Positions 1 to 8,435 of a stretch of 64,000 nt of DNA are shown one piece after another. The notes under the pieces were generated by a model. That model did not search any database. It was not told the origin of the DNA and saw only the letters and a program-made list of their open reading frames with translations. The DNA is taken from contig CAVUIT010000002.1 of NCBI GenBank assembly GCA_963741625.1, positions 1 through 64,000 of the forward strand. Direction: 5' to 3'. Within the stretch, counting starts at the first letter, position 1; every line of letters begins with the position of its first letter. Both the position numbers and the translations under genes were made by a program. Source of the stretch: CAWBBA01 sp963741625 (lineage in GTDB: Bacteria; Desulfobacterota; Desulfomonilia; Desulfomonilales; Desulfomonilaceae).

Positions 1-553
1 CGACCGCGAAAAACTTCAGGAAAGGCTGGCGAAGTTGGTCGGGGGCGTGGCAGTTATCAGCGTTGGGGCCGCTAACCGAGACCGAGATGAAAGAAAAGAA
101 AGCCAGGGTCGAGGATGCTCTCAACGCTACTCGCGTTGCCGTCGAGGAAGGCATAGTCCCGGGAGGCGGCGTGGCTTATCTGCGATGCCTTGATGCAGTG
201 GAAAAGCTGAAACTGGAAGGCGACCAGGGTTTCGGTTCAAAGATCGTTCGCCGTGCTCTGGAAGAACCTCTTCGCCAGATATCAATTAATGCCGGCCAAG
301 ACGGCTCAATAGTCGTCGACAAGGTGAAGTCCAAAGAGGGAGCCTGGGGTTTCAATGCTCAGAAGGAAGTCTATGAAGACCTCCTGGAGAACGGCATAAT
401 TGATCCCACAAGGTGACCAGGCTGGCGTTGCAGAATGCCGCCTCAGTTGCGGGCCTCATGCTGACCACCGAAGTCATGATTGCCGAGAAGCCCAAAGATA
501 AAGAGGCGCCCGCTATGCCCGGTGGCGGTATGCCTCCTGGTGGCATGTACTGA
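1..553 (+). CDS. groEL: Chaperonin GroEL, C-terminal part (5' end outside window, two frameshifts)
   Basis: This is the 3' third of the 60-kDa chaperonin that refolds proteins in an ATP-driven double ring with GroES. Reading begins in frame at base 2 (DREKLQERLAKLVGGVAVI), a conserved GroEL segment. It continues as TETEMKEKKARVEDALNATR and then VEEGIVPGGG, and ends in the typical Gly/Met-rich tail (PGGGMPPGGMY) with TGA at 551-553. Continuity needs two corrections: one extra A near base 75, and one missing G near base 412 (ATTGATCCCACAAGG should continue into GTGACC). The two shifts restore the original frame. Because all conserved blocks survive, I read them as sequence errors rather than a pseudogene. 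groES would be expected upstream, outside the window. Confidence 0.93.
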
Positions 554-596
554 TCGTTTTGTGCGGGCTTGCTCAACGCTGTCCCGCGTGGAAACA

Positions 597-625
597 GGAG
601 AGGGGGGAGACAAGACCCCCTCTCC
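597..625 (+). terminator. Hairpin after groEL
   Basis: A perfect 10-bp stem (GGAGAGGGGG at 597-606 with CCCCCTCTCC at 616-625) has a 9-nt loop and lies 44 bp after the groEL stop. No clear T-run follows it. It sits between the convergent groEL and pyrI genes, so it may serve either strand. Confidence 0.55.
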
Positions 626-719
626 ACCTCTCGCAAAAATGCTGAACGGGGGGTATGCCTCGGTTTGCGAGGGCCAAAGTCTGTTCGAGGCTCGTTTGTA
701 TGCCAGCCGACTCGCTCGT

Positions 720-1196
720 CTAAGTCTTCTCCTTGTACCTGATTAGCGGTCCGAAAAATTCCGTCTCGCAGTAGTGGCACCTCAACGTAAGCGGCTCTTG
801 ACTGATTACGAGAAATTTTCCAGGGACCTCTTCGTGATTGGTTATGCAGAACCGGTCCGGACACACAACAATATCCCCGACGCTATTCGGTATCTGAACC
901 TTGTGTTTTTCTATGACTTGTCCATTAGCGATTCGCGTTATGGTGGCAAACGGGGCAATGAGCGCAACCACATTGAGCATATCGCGGGTGAAGCTCAGGT
1001 TTTCGACCTTTATTATGTCCTTCTTCTTCATGGACGGCGATTCGAAGTTTATTCCGATGGCTATTATGTCTCCCGTTTCGCGTGCGAGTGTGTTCAACCC
1101 CAAAACCTGTGAGATTAGGTAGGCTTTGCCGGCAGGTATGTGGTCGATAACGATTCCTGTCTGAATTTTTGCAATAGTGATTGATCTTTCTCTCAT
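720..1196 (-). CDS. pyrI: Aspartate carbamoyltransferase regulatory chain PyrI
   Basis: Regulatory subunit of aspartate transcarbamoylase. It binds nucleotide effectors (CTP/ATP) at its N-terminal domain and contacts the catalytic chain through a zinc domain. The 158-aa length is normal for the family. The N-terminal part carries the GIVIDHIPAGKA segment. The four zinc cysteines are visible in the C-terminal third as C-x4-C (CPDRFC) and C-x2-C (CHYC). The start codon overlaps the pyrB stop by 4 bp (ATGA), so the two chains are translationally coupled. The pair implies an allosteric class-B ATCase like that of enterobacteria and archaea, rather than a PyrI-free enzyme. Confidence 0.93.
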   Translation of the reverse strand: MRERSITIAKIQTGIVIDHIPAGKAYLISQVLGLNTLARETGDIIAIGINFESPSMKKKDIIKVENLSFTRDMLNVVALIAPFATITRIANGQVIEKHKVQIPNSVGDIVVCPDRFCITNHEEVPGKFLVISQEPLTLRCHYCETEFFGPLIRYKEKT

Positions 1197-2135
1197 CGGA
1201 CGGCTCCCAGGATCAGCGCAAGCAGTGTTTCCCGCACGAAAAGCCCGTTTCGGGCCTGCTGGAAGTAGTAGGCGTGAGATGTGTGATCGACGTCCGGGGC
1301 GATCTCAGTCACGCGTGGGAGTGGGTGCATAACTTTCATGTGGGGTTTTGCCTGTTTCAACATGGACGCTTCAAGCCGGTAGATGCTCCTCAATTTTTCC
1401 GCGACGGCGGTTCGGTCCTCAAATCGCTCCTTCTGAATTCTAGTCATATATAGGACATCCACCTCAGAGATGAACTCCTCTATCCGACTCCCCTCAGTGA
1501 ACTTAACACCTCTAGACGAGGCCGCTTTGCTGCACTTGTCTATCAAGGATCTGGGCATGGCCAGATCACGGGGAGAGATGAAAAACATAGTGCAGTTATT
1601 ATACTTCAACAGGGCCTCGGTCAGAGAGTGAATTGTGCGGCCGTTAACCAAGTCTCCAACCATCGCGATGGTCAGCCCGTCCAACTTGTTTCTGGGTCTC
1701 CTTGATAGAGTACAAATCCAATAAGGTCTGGGTGGGGTGTTGATTCGGGCCGTCCCCGGCGTTGATCACGGGAATCTCGGCAGCCTCAGCAGCCAACCGG
1801 GCTGTCCCTTTCAGCGGATGCCTGATCACGATCACGTCAAAGCCGTACCCGTCATGCATCTTGACTGTATCCCACAGAGACTCCTCTTTTACTGTGGACG
1901 TGATATTGGCATCGTAGAACCCGCCGACCTCGCCCCCGAGATTGCGCATGGCTACCTCGAAAGAGGTACGAGTCCGGGTTGACGGTTCAAAGAACAGCAT
2001 GGCCGAAACCTTATTCTTGCACAGCCTCTTTTTTTCCGGATGATTTCGGACGGTTTCGACTTTCGAGAGGATCTCGTCGATTTCCTCCCGAGTCAGATCA
2101 TTCATGGAGATGATATCTCTGTTTTGAAAGGTCAT
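1193..2135 (-). CDS. pyrB: Aspartate carbamoyltransferase catalytic chain PyrB (one frameshift)
   Basis: Catalyses carbamoyl phosphate plus aspartate to N-carbamoylaspartate, the committed step of pyrimidine synthesis. The N-terminal half contains the carbamoyl-phosphate site (FEPSTRTRTSFE, residues about 49-60) and GDGPNQHPTQTLLDLYSI. The C-terminal half begins LDGLTIAMVGDLVNGRTIHS and includes HPLPR. The halves lie in two frames and join as KQ-LDGLT if one base near 1685 is removed. After repair the length is about 313 aa, normal for PyrB. Upstream of it (higher coordinates) is pyrC, and pyrI overlaps its 3' end. Confidence 0.92.
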
Positions 2136-2258
2136 CCTCGTTCACCTCGAAAATCGACTTCGCCGGCATTGAATGGGGGCTTATGAAAAAAGGCAAAACC
2201 GAGCGGCTCGTCAAGCTCCCGCAGTGGGCGCCACCATAAGGTCTGGAGTCGGATCAGT

Positions 2259-3560
2259 TTAGAAAACGTGCTGTCTTCCACGCACTACCGTTCCAGCCAC
2301 TCTTGCAGGCAGCGGTATGGCCTCAAAGGGGGACCACCCGCAGAGAGTTCCCAGAGGCCCGCGCCACTTGATCTGATCCCCTTCCACCAAAGTAGCACCC
2401 GTCGTATCCAACAAGGTGAAGGACGCGGCGTACCCGGTTTCGATGGCCCCATGAGCTAAGTCGAGATCTTGACCGAAAAGTCTGGCCGGCGCTGTCGATA
2501 GAATCTCAGCTATGCGTTCCGCCCGGAATCCGCATTCACTCATGAGCCATCCGGCGAATGGGCCCAACGTGTCCAGGTGCGGCATGCCCGGCGAACCGCT
2601 CCTCTTGTCGTCCATCGTGTGCGGAGCGTGATCCGACGCCAGCAGGTCCACGACACCATCCTTCAAGGCCTCCACGAGGAAGCGTCGATCGCTCTCCGGA
2701 CGCAGGGGCGGATTACAGTCCAGGAGGGCGGATGCCGGTATCTGCTTGGCCCCCGCAGCGAAGACGTTTCCCTCGCGGATGCTGAAGAAAAGGTGATGCG
2801 GCGTTACCTCACAGGTAACGCGATCTTCAGACACTCGATTATAGTCGCTAATCAGTGACACAGCTTTTTCCGTGGAGACATGGCAGATATGGCTGTGTAG
2901 TCCGAACCGGGCCGTGAGTTCAAGGACTTTTTCTACGGCGCTTATTTCAGCTTCCGGGGGTCTGTTTTTCCATCGAGATCCGTCCCCTTTGAATTTCCTC
3001 AGTGTCTCCGGGTCCTCCGCGTGAAAAAAAACTCGACACCCCCGGTATCGGGCTAAAGCAGTTTCCAGATCGGCCCAGGCCGTGAAGGAGACCGGAGAAG
3101 GCGCGATATCAAGATACACCTTGTACGGGAGGTTTCTCCATGGTTCTGAATGTCCGGTTATGGCTGCGAACATGATAACTGGGCATTGAGAGGAGGAGGC
3201 GACCCGCTGCTTCTCCCCGTAGGCATCGGCATTGTCCGGGGGGACGGGGTCATTCGGCATGGCCGCGAATACGGTCACACCACCGTTGATTGCAGCCATT
3301 CCGGCGCTTCGGAAAGTTTCCTTGCGGCACGCCGCCTCCCATTGTGTCATAGCTTGCGAGTTAGAGGGGTTTGGCCTGGGATATTCTCTCGCGTGCACGT
3401 GAACATCTATGAAACCGGGAAAGAGGAGATTGCCATTGTTTTCATCCCTTTCCAATTCCTTGACGAAGGCTATTGATCCGGCTGCGGGATCGAGCCGAAC
3501 TTCGGCCGGCCGGACACCGTCGGCAAATACCGCCCGGCCTTTAATGCTCACAGGTTCCAT
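2259..3560 (-). CDS. pyrC: Dihydroorotase PyrC (amidohydrolase type)
   Basis: Cyclises N-carbamoylaspartate to dihydroorotate. The metal-binding HxH appears in GFIDVHVHARE near the N-terminus, further metal-site histidines in SHICHVSTEKA, and the catalytic Asp in LLASDHAPHT. The protein is about 433 aa, near the usual size for the class-I family. I use the ATG at 3560. A TTG nine bases earlier (3569) keeps the frame but has no better ribosome site. It lies 123 bp upstream of pyrB on the same strand, so pyrC-pyrB-pyrI probably forms one transcription unit. Related cyclic amidohydrolases such as hydantoinases share these motifs, but the pyrBI context favours dihydroorotase. Confidence 0.85.
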   Translation of the reverse strand: MEPVSIKGRAVFADGVRPAEVRLDPAAGSIAFVKELERDENNGNLLFPGFIDVHVHAREYPRPNPSNSQAMTQWEAACRKETFRSAGMAAINGGVTVFAAMPNDPVPPDNADAYGEKQRVASSSQCPVIMFAAITGHSEPWRNLPYKVYLDIAPSPVSFTAWADLETALARYRGCRVFFHAEDPETLRKFKGDGSRWKNRPPEAEISAVEKVLELTARFGLHSHICHVSTEKAVSLISDYNRVSEDRVTCEVTPHHLFFSIREGNVFAAGAKQIPASALLDCNPPLRPESDRRFLVEALKDGVVDLLASDHAPHTMDDKRSGSPGMPHLDTLGPFAGWLMSECGFRAERIAEILSTAPARLFGQDLDLAHGAIETGYAASFTLLDTTGATLVEGDQIKWRGPLGTLCGWSPFEAIPLPARVAGTVVRGRQHVF

Positions 3561-3596
3561 TGTCCTCAACGGCTTAGGTCAAGCTCAAACGCCAGC

Positions 3597-4202
3597 TCAA
3601 CGGGCAACTGGGGCTACTGCACTGACAAGGGCTTGCACGTCCCGAAGGAATTTGTCGAAAGAAGGACACCGTTCGCGACAGAGCGAGAAATCCATGAGGC
3701 TCACAAACTCCACCTGGTGCAATGTCGACGAATACTTCAGGCCTTGACAAAGGCGCTCGAGTCGTCCCTTCGCACTTACAATCTCAGGATTCTGCGGTGG
3801 TTCGGCATTGGCCGGTATACCCATGAACCCTCTGAACGATTCCACGCATCCCAAAAACCACGCCTCGAATTCCTTTTTGGACAAGACCACTGCTACGGGT
3901 AGATCCGTCGTCTCCTTCGCACGCCTAAGTAGTTCAGGCCCTAATTCTGCCGGGCAATCATCGTCAGCATCGAGGAGGACCAGAATTGCCCCCGCATTCG
4001 TTCTTTTCCTCGCCAATTTGATCTCCTTTTCCAACTCCCCCTCTTTGACAATTCTTTGACGATGTTGCCTGACGGGTTTGTAATCTGGGCGCACTGTATA
4101 CAGATCCATGGACTGCAAGATCCGATCTAGCAGAACCGGAACGGACTTTACTTCGCCTTGGCCCTCGACGATTGCCACAATCCCCACACTCATCGTTCTC
4201 AA
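3597..4202 (-). CDS. DUF4276 TOPRIM-like protein paired with AAA ATPase
   Basis: A 201-aa protein of the DUF4276 type. It has a TOPRIM-like acidic pattern: EGQGE at residues 13-17, and DADDD at 78-82 after a hydrophobic strand (AILVLLDADDD). A conserved KKEFEAWFLG block follows at about 109-118. In known families, TOPRIM acids coordinate metal for nucleic-acid cleavage, and OLD-family nucleases carry this domain fused to an ATPase. Here the ATPase is a separate gene just upstream, overlapping this start by 4 bp (ATGA). I infer a split OLD-like or PARIS-like effector. The activity is not demonstrated. Confidence 0.7.
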   Translation of the reverse strand: MRTMSVGIVAIVEGQGEVKSVPVLLDRILQSMDLYTVRPDYKPVRQHRQRIVKEGELEKEIKLARKRTNAGAILVLLDADDDCPAELGPELLRRAKETTDLPVAVVLSKKEFEAWFLGCVESFRGFMGIPANAEPPQNPEIVSAKGRLERLCQGLKYSSTLHQVEFVSLMDFSLCRERCPSFDKFLRDVQALVSAVAPVAR

Positions 4203-5437
4203 ACCATTTCATCGACAATAGATTCATCAGATGACCGAGCACTATGCGATGAAGTGTCAGAGCCATCTTCGTCCGGGCGTATCTCGTTCATTTTCAAGAG
4301 TTCTCCCGGGAGGTACAGGCGCTCTCGTAGAACCTCGCGGGTTGAAACAGAAAGAGGGGCTATCACGGTCTGCCCCTTCTTCAAATAAACCATGCGAATC
4401 TGAGAATCCTTTAACTCCTTTTGGTCAAGGACCTCTGGGCTGTGGGTAGTTATCAAAACCTGTTTTTCATTGGATGCACCCATAAGGACCTCCATGATCA
4501 TTTCTAGCAGGGCCGGGTGAACTGAAGCCTCCGGCTCCTCAATACCCACTACCTTGGGGCGTGGCTGAAGCACGGAGAGCAGCAAACCCAATATCCTTAA
4601 AGTGCCGTTCGACATGTCCAAGGCATCAAAATCTTCCGGTTCTTCCAGACCGATATCTTGATAAAACGACAACGTCTCCTTATTGCGCACCGATCGCGTT
4701 GCCACCCCATGAATCCCCGGGCACGCTTCAGAAAGGAACTTGGTCAACAGTTGAACCACTGGGGGCTCTTCCCAGATCTCAGAAGATCTCCTCCTCATTC
4801 GCTCCAATACCGATGCAGCGTTGCTCCCATCCCGTTTCAGAAACATCCCAGCGTCCGGACTCTGAAGCTCACGAAGTTTTCCCGGGTCGATATCATAGAA
4901 CCTCATGGAATACAGGAACTCCCACAGGGGTTCGAACTCTTCCACCCCGGACACTATCCGTAGGGCCAGATTATCTGCTGAAATGTGAGGTTTGATGCCA
5001 GGGATAGATGTCGTAAACTGACCCCGCCCCACTTGGAATTCCGATTTTCCCCCACCAGAGTCTTGGAGAAGGCAAGATTCATACGCAATGGAGAAAGGTC
5101 GCGAGAGATGCTCAACCCAAGTATCTATTTCAAACGTATATTCGGCGGTTATGTCCGGCGGCAAGTCCATGATCAGACTGAATCTTATCCCGGGAGGGGT
5201 TGGACCAGACATAAGATCTCCCGCGCGATTCATGACGTGCATCCAGCCGCCCCTTCTGTTCAGGGCGCCCTCCACGGAATCAGCAAGACACTCTTGGACG
5301 AAAGCTAGAGCGTCGACGAAGTTGCTCTTTCCTGACCCATTCGTTCCAACCAAGACCGTAAGCGGTTCAAGATCAACTCGAACGTCGGCCAGACTCTTGA
5401 AGTTCGATATTTCAACCGACTTGATTCGGGGTATCAT
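4199..5437 (-). CDS. AAA/ABC-type ATPase (AAA_21-like), partner of DUF4276
   Basis: A 412-aa SMC/OLD-like ATPase. It shows IKSVEISNFKSL at the N-terminus, Walker A GTNGSGKS (residues 31-38), an ABC-signature-like segment SNGTLRILGLL (about 277-286), Walker B VVGIEEPEASVHP (about 297-308) and the H-loop region VLITTHSPEVLD (about 327-338). The helical insertion between Walker A and the signature is variable, as expected for the family. It is followed without a gap by the DUF4276 gene. This two-gene layout recurs in accessory and defence loci. The neighbours here are housekeeping genes, so its role is inferred only from the domain pair. Confidence 0.8.
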   Translation of the reverse strand: MIPRIKSVEISNFKSLADVRVDLEPLTVLVGTNGSGKSNFVDALAFVQECLADSVEGALNRRGGWMHVMNRAGDLMSGPTPPGIRFSLIMDLPPDITAEYTFEIDTWVEHLSRPFSIAYESCLLQDSGGGKSEFQVGRGQFTTSIPGIKPHISADNLALRIVSGVEEFEPLWEFLYSMRFYDIDPGKLRELQSPDAGMFLKRDGSNAASVLERMRRRSSEIWEEPPVVQLLTKFLSEACPGIHGVATRSVRNKETLSFYQDIGLEEPEDFDALDMSNGTLRILGLLLSVLQPRPKVVGIEEPEASVHPALLEMIMEVLMGASNEKQVLITTHSPEVLDQKELKDSQIRMVYLKKGQTVIAPLSVSTREVLRERLYLPGELLKMNEIRPDEDGSDTSSHSARSSDESIVDEMV

Positions 5438-5550
5438 CTAGCCCCTCCCTGAACCTATCATGCGTAATCGACCATGAGGCTTCTTCGTTGACAGCTTACG
5501 CTTCCGCTCACACTGCGCAAGCCTTCCTGATAACCTACGGAAAGGATATT

Positions 5551-6078
5551 CTACGATTTTTCTTCCATAGCCTGAATGATTGTCCTGCAGAAGGCCGGCA
5601 GGTCATCGGGTTTGCGTGAGGTTATCAGATTGCCGTCCTTGACCATCTCAGAGTCTTCCCATCGGGCGCCCGCGTTGATCATGTCATCCTTGATGGAAAC
5701 GTAAGAAGTGGCCTTCTTCCCTTTGAGGATGCCCGCGCTGGCAAGCATCCAACCCGCATGACAGATGGCTGCAACCACTTTGCCCTTGTTAAACGCATCC
5801 CTGACAAGTCCTACCATTTCGGGATGAGTGCGCATCTTGTCCGGAGCGTAGCCCCCAGGGATCACTACCGCGTCGAAATCATCCGCGGTCACTTCGAACG
5901 CTGACTTGTTAACCTGAACAGGAATGCCGTGCTTACTGAGATAGGTCGATGCGGATTCGGAGCCGACGACGGTAACGACAACCCCTTCTTCCTTTAATCT
6001 GTAGTACGGGATCCAGAGTTCGAATTCGTTGTAATTATCCTCAGCGAGTATCGCGGCCTTTTTCCCTTTTAATTTCAT
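5551..6078 (-). CDS. DJ-1/PfpI family protein (YhbO/protease I-like)
   Basis: A 175-aa class-I glutamine-amidotransferase-fold protein. The nucleophile elbow is visible as AAICHAGW (Cys106-His107), and an upstream acidic residue lies in ILAEDNYNEFE (residues 10-20), which is the PfpI/YhbO arrangement. Members act as chaperones, deglycases or hydrolases on damaged proteins; which activity applies cannot be told here. There is no signal peptide, so it should be cytoplasmic. It lies downstream of hypA on the same strand, 87 bp away. Confidence 0.85.
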   Translation of the reverse strand: MKLKGKKAAILAEDNYNEFELWIPYYRLKEEGVVVTVVGSESASTYLSKHGIPVQVNKSAFEVTADDFDAVVIPGGYAPDKMRTHPEMVGLVRDAFNKGKVVAAICHAGWMLASAGILKGKKATSYVSIKDDMINAGARWEDSEMVKDGNLITSRKPDDLPAFCRTIIQAMEEKS

Positions 6079-6165
6079 TGTGTTTCCTCCTCAATTGGTG
6101 TCCGGCCAAATTGATAATTGATGTCTGAGTGAATATCTCAGTTCATGCGGAGGTTGCTTCAGCTC

Positions 6166-6522
6166 CTAGTCCGGAGAATCTTCCACCTCCAGCGAGGCTA
6201 TCCGCATTTCGTCACGGCCTTGGATAATTTGGAGAGAGGCCGAAGAGCACACCGGGCAGAAGGGCTGATAAACCTCCATGACCATCTCTTTGGCACAATC
6301 CAAGCAGTAGACTTTAATGGGGACAATGTTGATGTCTATTTCGGCCCCTTCGGCAATCCCCCCCTTGGCAAGGACCTCAAACCCGAAGGTTATCGCGGCG
6401 GGCATAACTCCTGTGAGCGCGCCGAATTCCAGACTAACTCGAACGATCTTCTTTGCATTGTGGAGCTTGGCCTGCTGCTCCAGTATATCAATAATGCTTT
6501 GTACTATAGCCATCTCGTGCAT
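6166..6522 (-). CDS. hypA: Hydrogenase nickel chaperone HypA
   Basis: Delivers Ni to [NiFe]-hydrogenase (and sometimes urease) maturation together with HypB. The start is set at 6522 because the mature HypA N-terminus must be Met-His-Glu, whose backbone and His2 bind Ni, and this ATG gives MHEMAIVQSI. A 15-base upstream extension is therefore unlikely. The zinc site consists of two CxxC motifs, C73-LD-C76 and C89-PV-C92. The length of 118 aa is normal. No other hyp or hydrogenase gene is in the window, apart from an MvhD-like gene 43 kb away. Confidence 0.93.
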   Translation of the reverse strand: MHEMAIVQSIIDILEQQAKLHNAKKIVRVSLEFGALTGVMPAAITFGFEVLAKGGIAEGAEIDINIVPIKVYCLDCAKEMVMEVYQPFCPVCSSASLQIIQGRDEMRIASLEVEDSPD

Positions 6523-6582
6523 TAGCCGCTGCCTCAACCAATTATGAAAGCTGTCATACGGTATTAGTTCCTGGCATTTCAG

Positions 6583-6963
6583 TCATCGGTTGGGCCCTCT
6601 GACCCATGCAGGAAGTTGCCACTGCACCCCCCGGTTTATTTCTTGGAACCAGCCGTCTCCCGTCAAATCCATGAAAATACGGTAAGTCTTTTGCATGTCG
6701 CTGTTGTTGTGGGTGCTAAAGGCCACTGACCTCCCGTTGTACGAGTAGACCGTAATCATGTCGCCACTGGGGGCTGAGTAGAAATCCATTGTGGTCTCTT
6801 TGCCAGGGATGTCGGGCGCGTGATCGGAGCTACTGCTGGTCAATTGCTTCATGGACTTGAGATCGGGAAGTCGATATTTTTGCGGAGCCTGCTGGGCCGG
6901 GGCCAGCGCCGTCAGAGACAAAAACGCAATAATTCCCAAGAGGATAACGCACAGCTTCGCCAT
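6583..6963 (-). CDS. Small exported protein of unknown function
   Basis: A 126-aa protein with a clear Sec signal peptide (hydrophobic LCVILLGIIAFLSL, then ALAPAQQAP as the likely cleavage region). The mature part is short and polar, and ends with a tryptophan-rich segment (GDGWFQEINRGVQWQLP). I do not recognise a family. It lies 43 bp beyond the end region of the hypA upstream sequence and is divergent from another small exported protein at 7243. It may be periplasmic; no lipobox cysteine is present. Confidence 0.6.
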   Translation of the reverse strand: MAKLCVILLGIIAFLSLTALAPAQQAPQKYRLPDLKSMKQLTSSSSDHAPDIPGKETTMDFYSAPSGDMITVYSYNGRSVAFSTHNNSDMQKTYRIFMDLTGDGWFQEINRGVQWQLPAWVRGPNR

Positions 6964-7242
6964 AAGAAACAGATCCTTTCATATTCGTTGCTTTGGGTTC
7001 AGACGGGGTGTATACCAGATTTAGATTCCTTGAACAATATTAACATCCCGATCAACTGTGGCGGCCACCGCTGGAGTGAGGTCCTCCATCCTGACCGAAT
7101 GCTCGAACCGGAAACACCAGCGTGTGCTGCACCCCTGCGAGCCAATCCAATGCCTGGTCTCTTTGTCTTGATCTCTCATCTTTGAATCATGGCCAAGGGT
7201 CTTGCATCTATATTGATAAGACCAAGGAGAGAGGGCTTTACT

Positions 7243-7512
7243 ATGAACGGCCTGGCCATGATAGGCAAACTGTCTGCAATAACTGCGATATTGATATTCT
7301 TGACGGCCCTGCAGCCACTATCCGCTTCCGCGTTAGAGCCTGTCTTCAAGATACGGGCCAAGGATGGACACACAATAGTCGGCGCCCCGTTCCAAATGCT
7401 TTCTGGTGTAATGGACCCTGAAAACTATGTCCGCATGGGCATCGAATTGAGACCGGGAATGACAATCGGTTTCAATTCGAAACATGGTTTCGGTCTGGTC
7501 TTAGAGTTCTAA
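7243..7512 (+). CDS. Small exported protein of unknown function
   Basis: An 89-aa protein starting at the ATG at 7243, which has an AAGGAGA-type ribosome site about a dozen bases upstream. An in-frame ATG at 7189 would bury the signal peptide. The N-terminus (KLSAITAILIFLTALQPLSASA) is a Sec signal. The mature domain is about 60 aa, with FKIRAKDGHTIVGAP and a C-terminal GFGLVLEF that resembles the beta-strand endings of small outer-membrane or surface proteins. No family is recognised. It is divergently arranged with the exported gene at 6583. Confidence 0.5.
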   Translation: MNGLAMIGKLSAITAILIFLTALQPLSASALEPVFKIRAKDGHTIVGAPFQMLSGVMDPENYVRMGIELRPGMTIGFNSKHGFGLVLEF

Positions 7513-7760
7513 AGTCGATTCGCTACGAAGCAGGTAGACTCTCCGCATGCCTGTTTCGCTGGTGTTTTTGGCGCGAAGAGGCGGCGGCTGTTCGTAGCGC
7601 AGGCAAAGGCTGTGGCATGGCAAAGGCGCCCGTGGTTGCCGGATGAAATCAAACTGTTACGAGTCCCGCGTCTGCAATTCCTGACGAACAATTGACAGGC
7701 CACTCAGATTGTTTCAAGATTGGTTTGAGACCGAATAGCACAACCACGCGGAAACAGGCT

Positions 7761-8261
7761 ATGACATTCGACGAAATGGAAAAGGGAGATTTACGGGAGT
7801 ATCTTGATTTTCTTATGCGGCAATATCGAGTGGTAGATGCCTTCTGGTACATTTATCTTGAGGAAGCATACGGTACAGAGACGGCTAACCATTTCAATGA
7901 GAAGGTCTGGGGTCGGGTGGCAGGTCTCGCTGCAAGGGAAATAGTCAAGAAGTTCGATATAAGTGAGAAGGGTCTCGAAGGATTTGTAAAGGCCCTGAGA
8001 TACTTTCCCTGGACCATGATAGTCGGCTACCACATCGAACAAACGCCCCGGGAAGTAATTGTTTCGGTACCGGAATGCCCGACCCAGATGGCACGTTTGA
8101 GCCGAGAACTGCGCGAGTACGCTTGCAAAGAGATGCACCGTGGCGAATTCATAAGCTTCGCCCGTGAGATAGACCCGTCCATCCGGGTAGAATGCCTTCA
8201 CGCCCCACCTGATCCGCATCCGGCGGACAGATTCTGTCAGTGGAGGTTTACCACCTCATAA
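7761..8261 (+). CDS. Cytosolic protein of the DUF6125 type
   Basis: A protein of about 166 aa with no signal or membrane segment. I use the ATG at 7761 (MTFDEMEKGDLREYL), because the 23 residues before it look non-coding. The block LDFLMRQYRVVDAFWYIYLEE, followed by HFNEKVWGRVAGLAAREI, resembles the DUF6125/L-2-amino-thiazoline-4-carboxylate-hydrolase-like proteins common in anaerobic Desulfobacterota. The C-terminal part contains ECLHAPPDPHP. The function is unknown. It stands alone between a small exported gene and the DnaB-like gene. Confidence 0.6.
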   Translation: MTFDEMEKGDLREYLDFLMRQYRVVDAFWYIYLEEAYGTETANHFNEKVWGRVAGLAAREIVKKFDISEKGLEGFVKALRYFPWTMIVGYHIEQTPREVIVSVPECPTQMARLSRELREYACKEMHRGEFISFAREIDPSIRVECLHAPPDPHPADRFCQWRFTTS

Positions 8262-8435
8262 ACTGGTCCCAAGGTCGGCAGGTAGAAGCCATTAAGCGCT
8301 TGCCGATATGAAGCGGCGGTTCTTGACAGTTAGCTTTGCCGAATGGTACCTTGGTCACGAGAAGCCCACAGCCGGCCTTCGAGCAGGAAGGCGGATCAGG
8401 ATTTGATTCCGGCTCTCTAACGGCGGTAATAAACC

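Noticed and set aside
1..553. groEL as a pseudogene because of two frameshifts
   Set aside because: All conserved blocks and the Gly/Met tail are intact, the two indels compensate exactly, and similar indels occur in many other essential genes in the window.
352..864. Reverse-strand open frame of 170 codons across the groEL end and the pyrI C-terminus
   Set aside because: It is antisense to groEL and out of frame with pyrI; no domain features.
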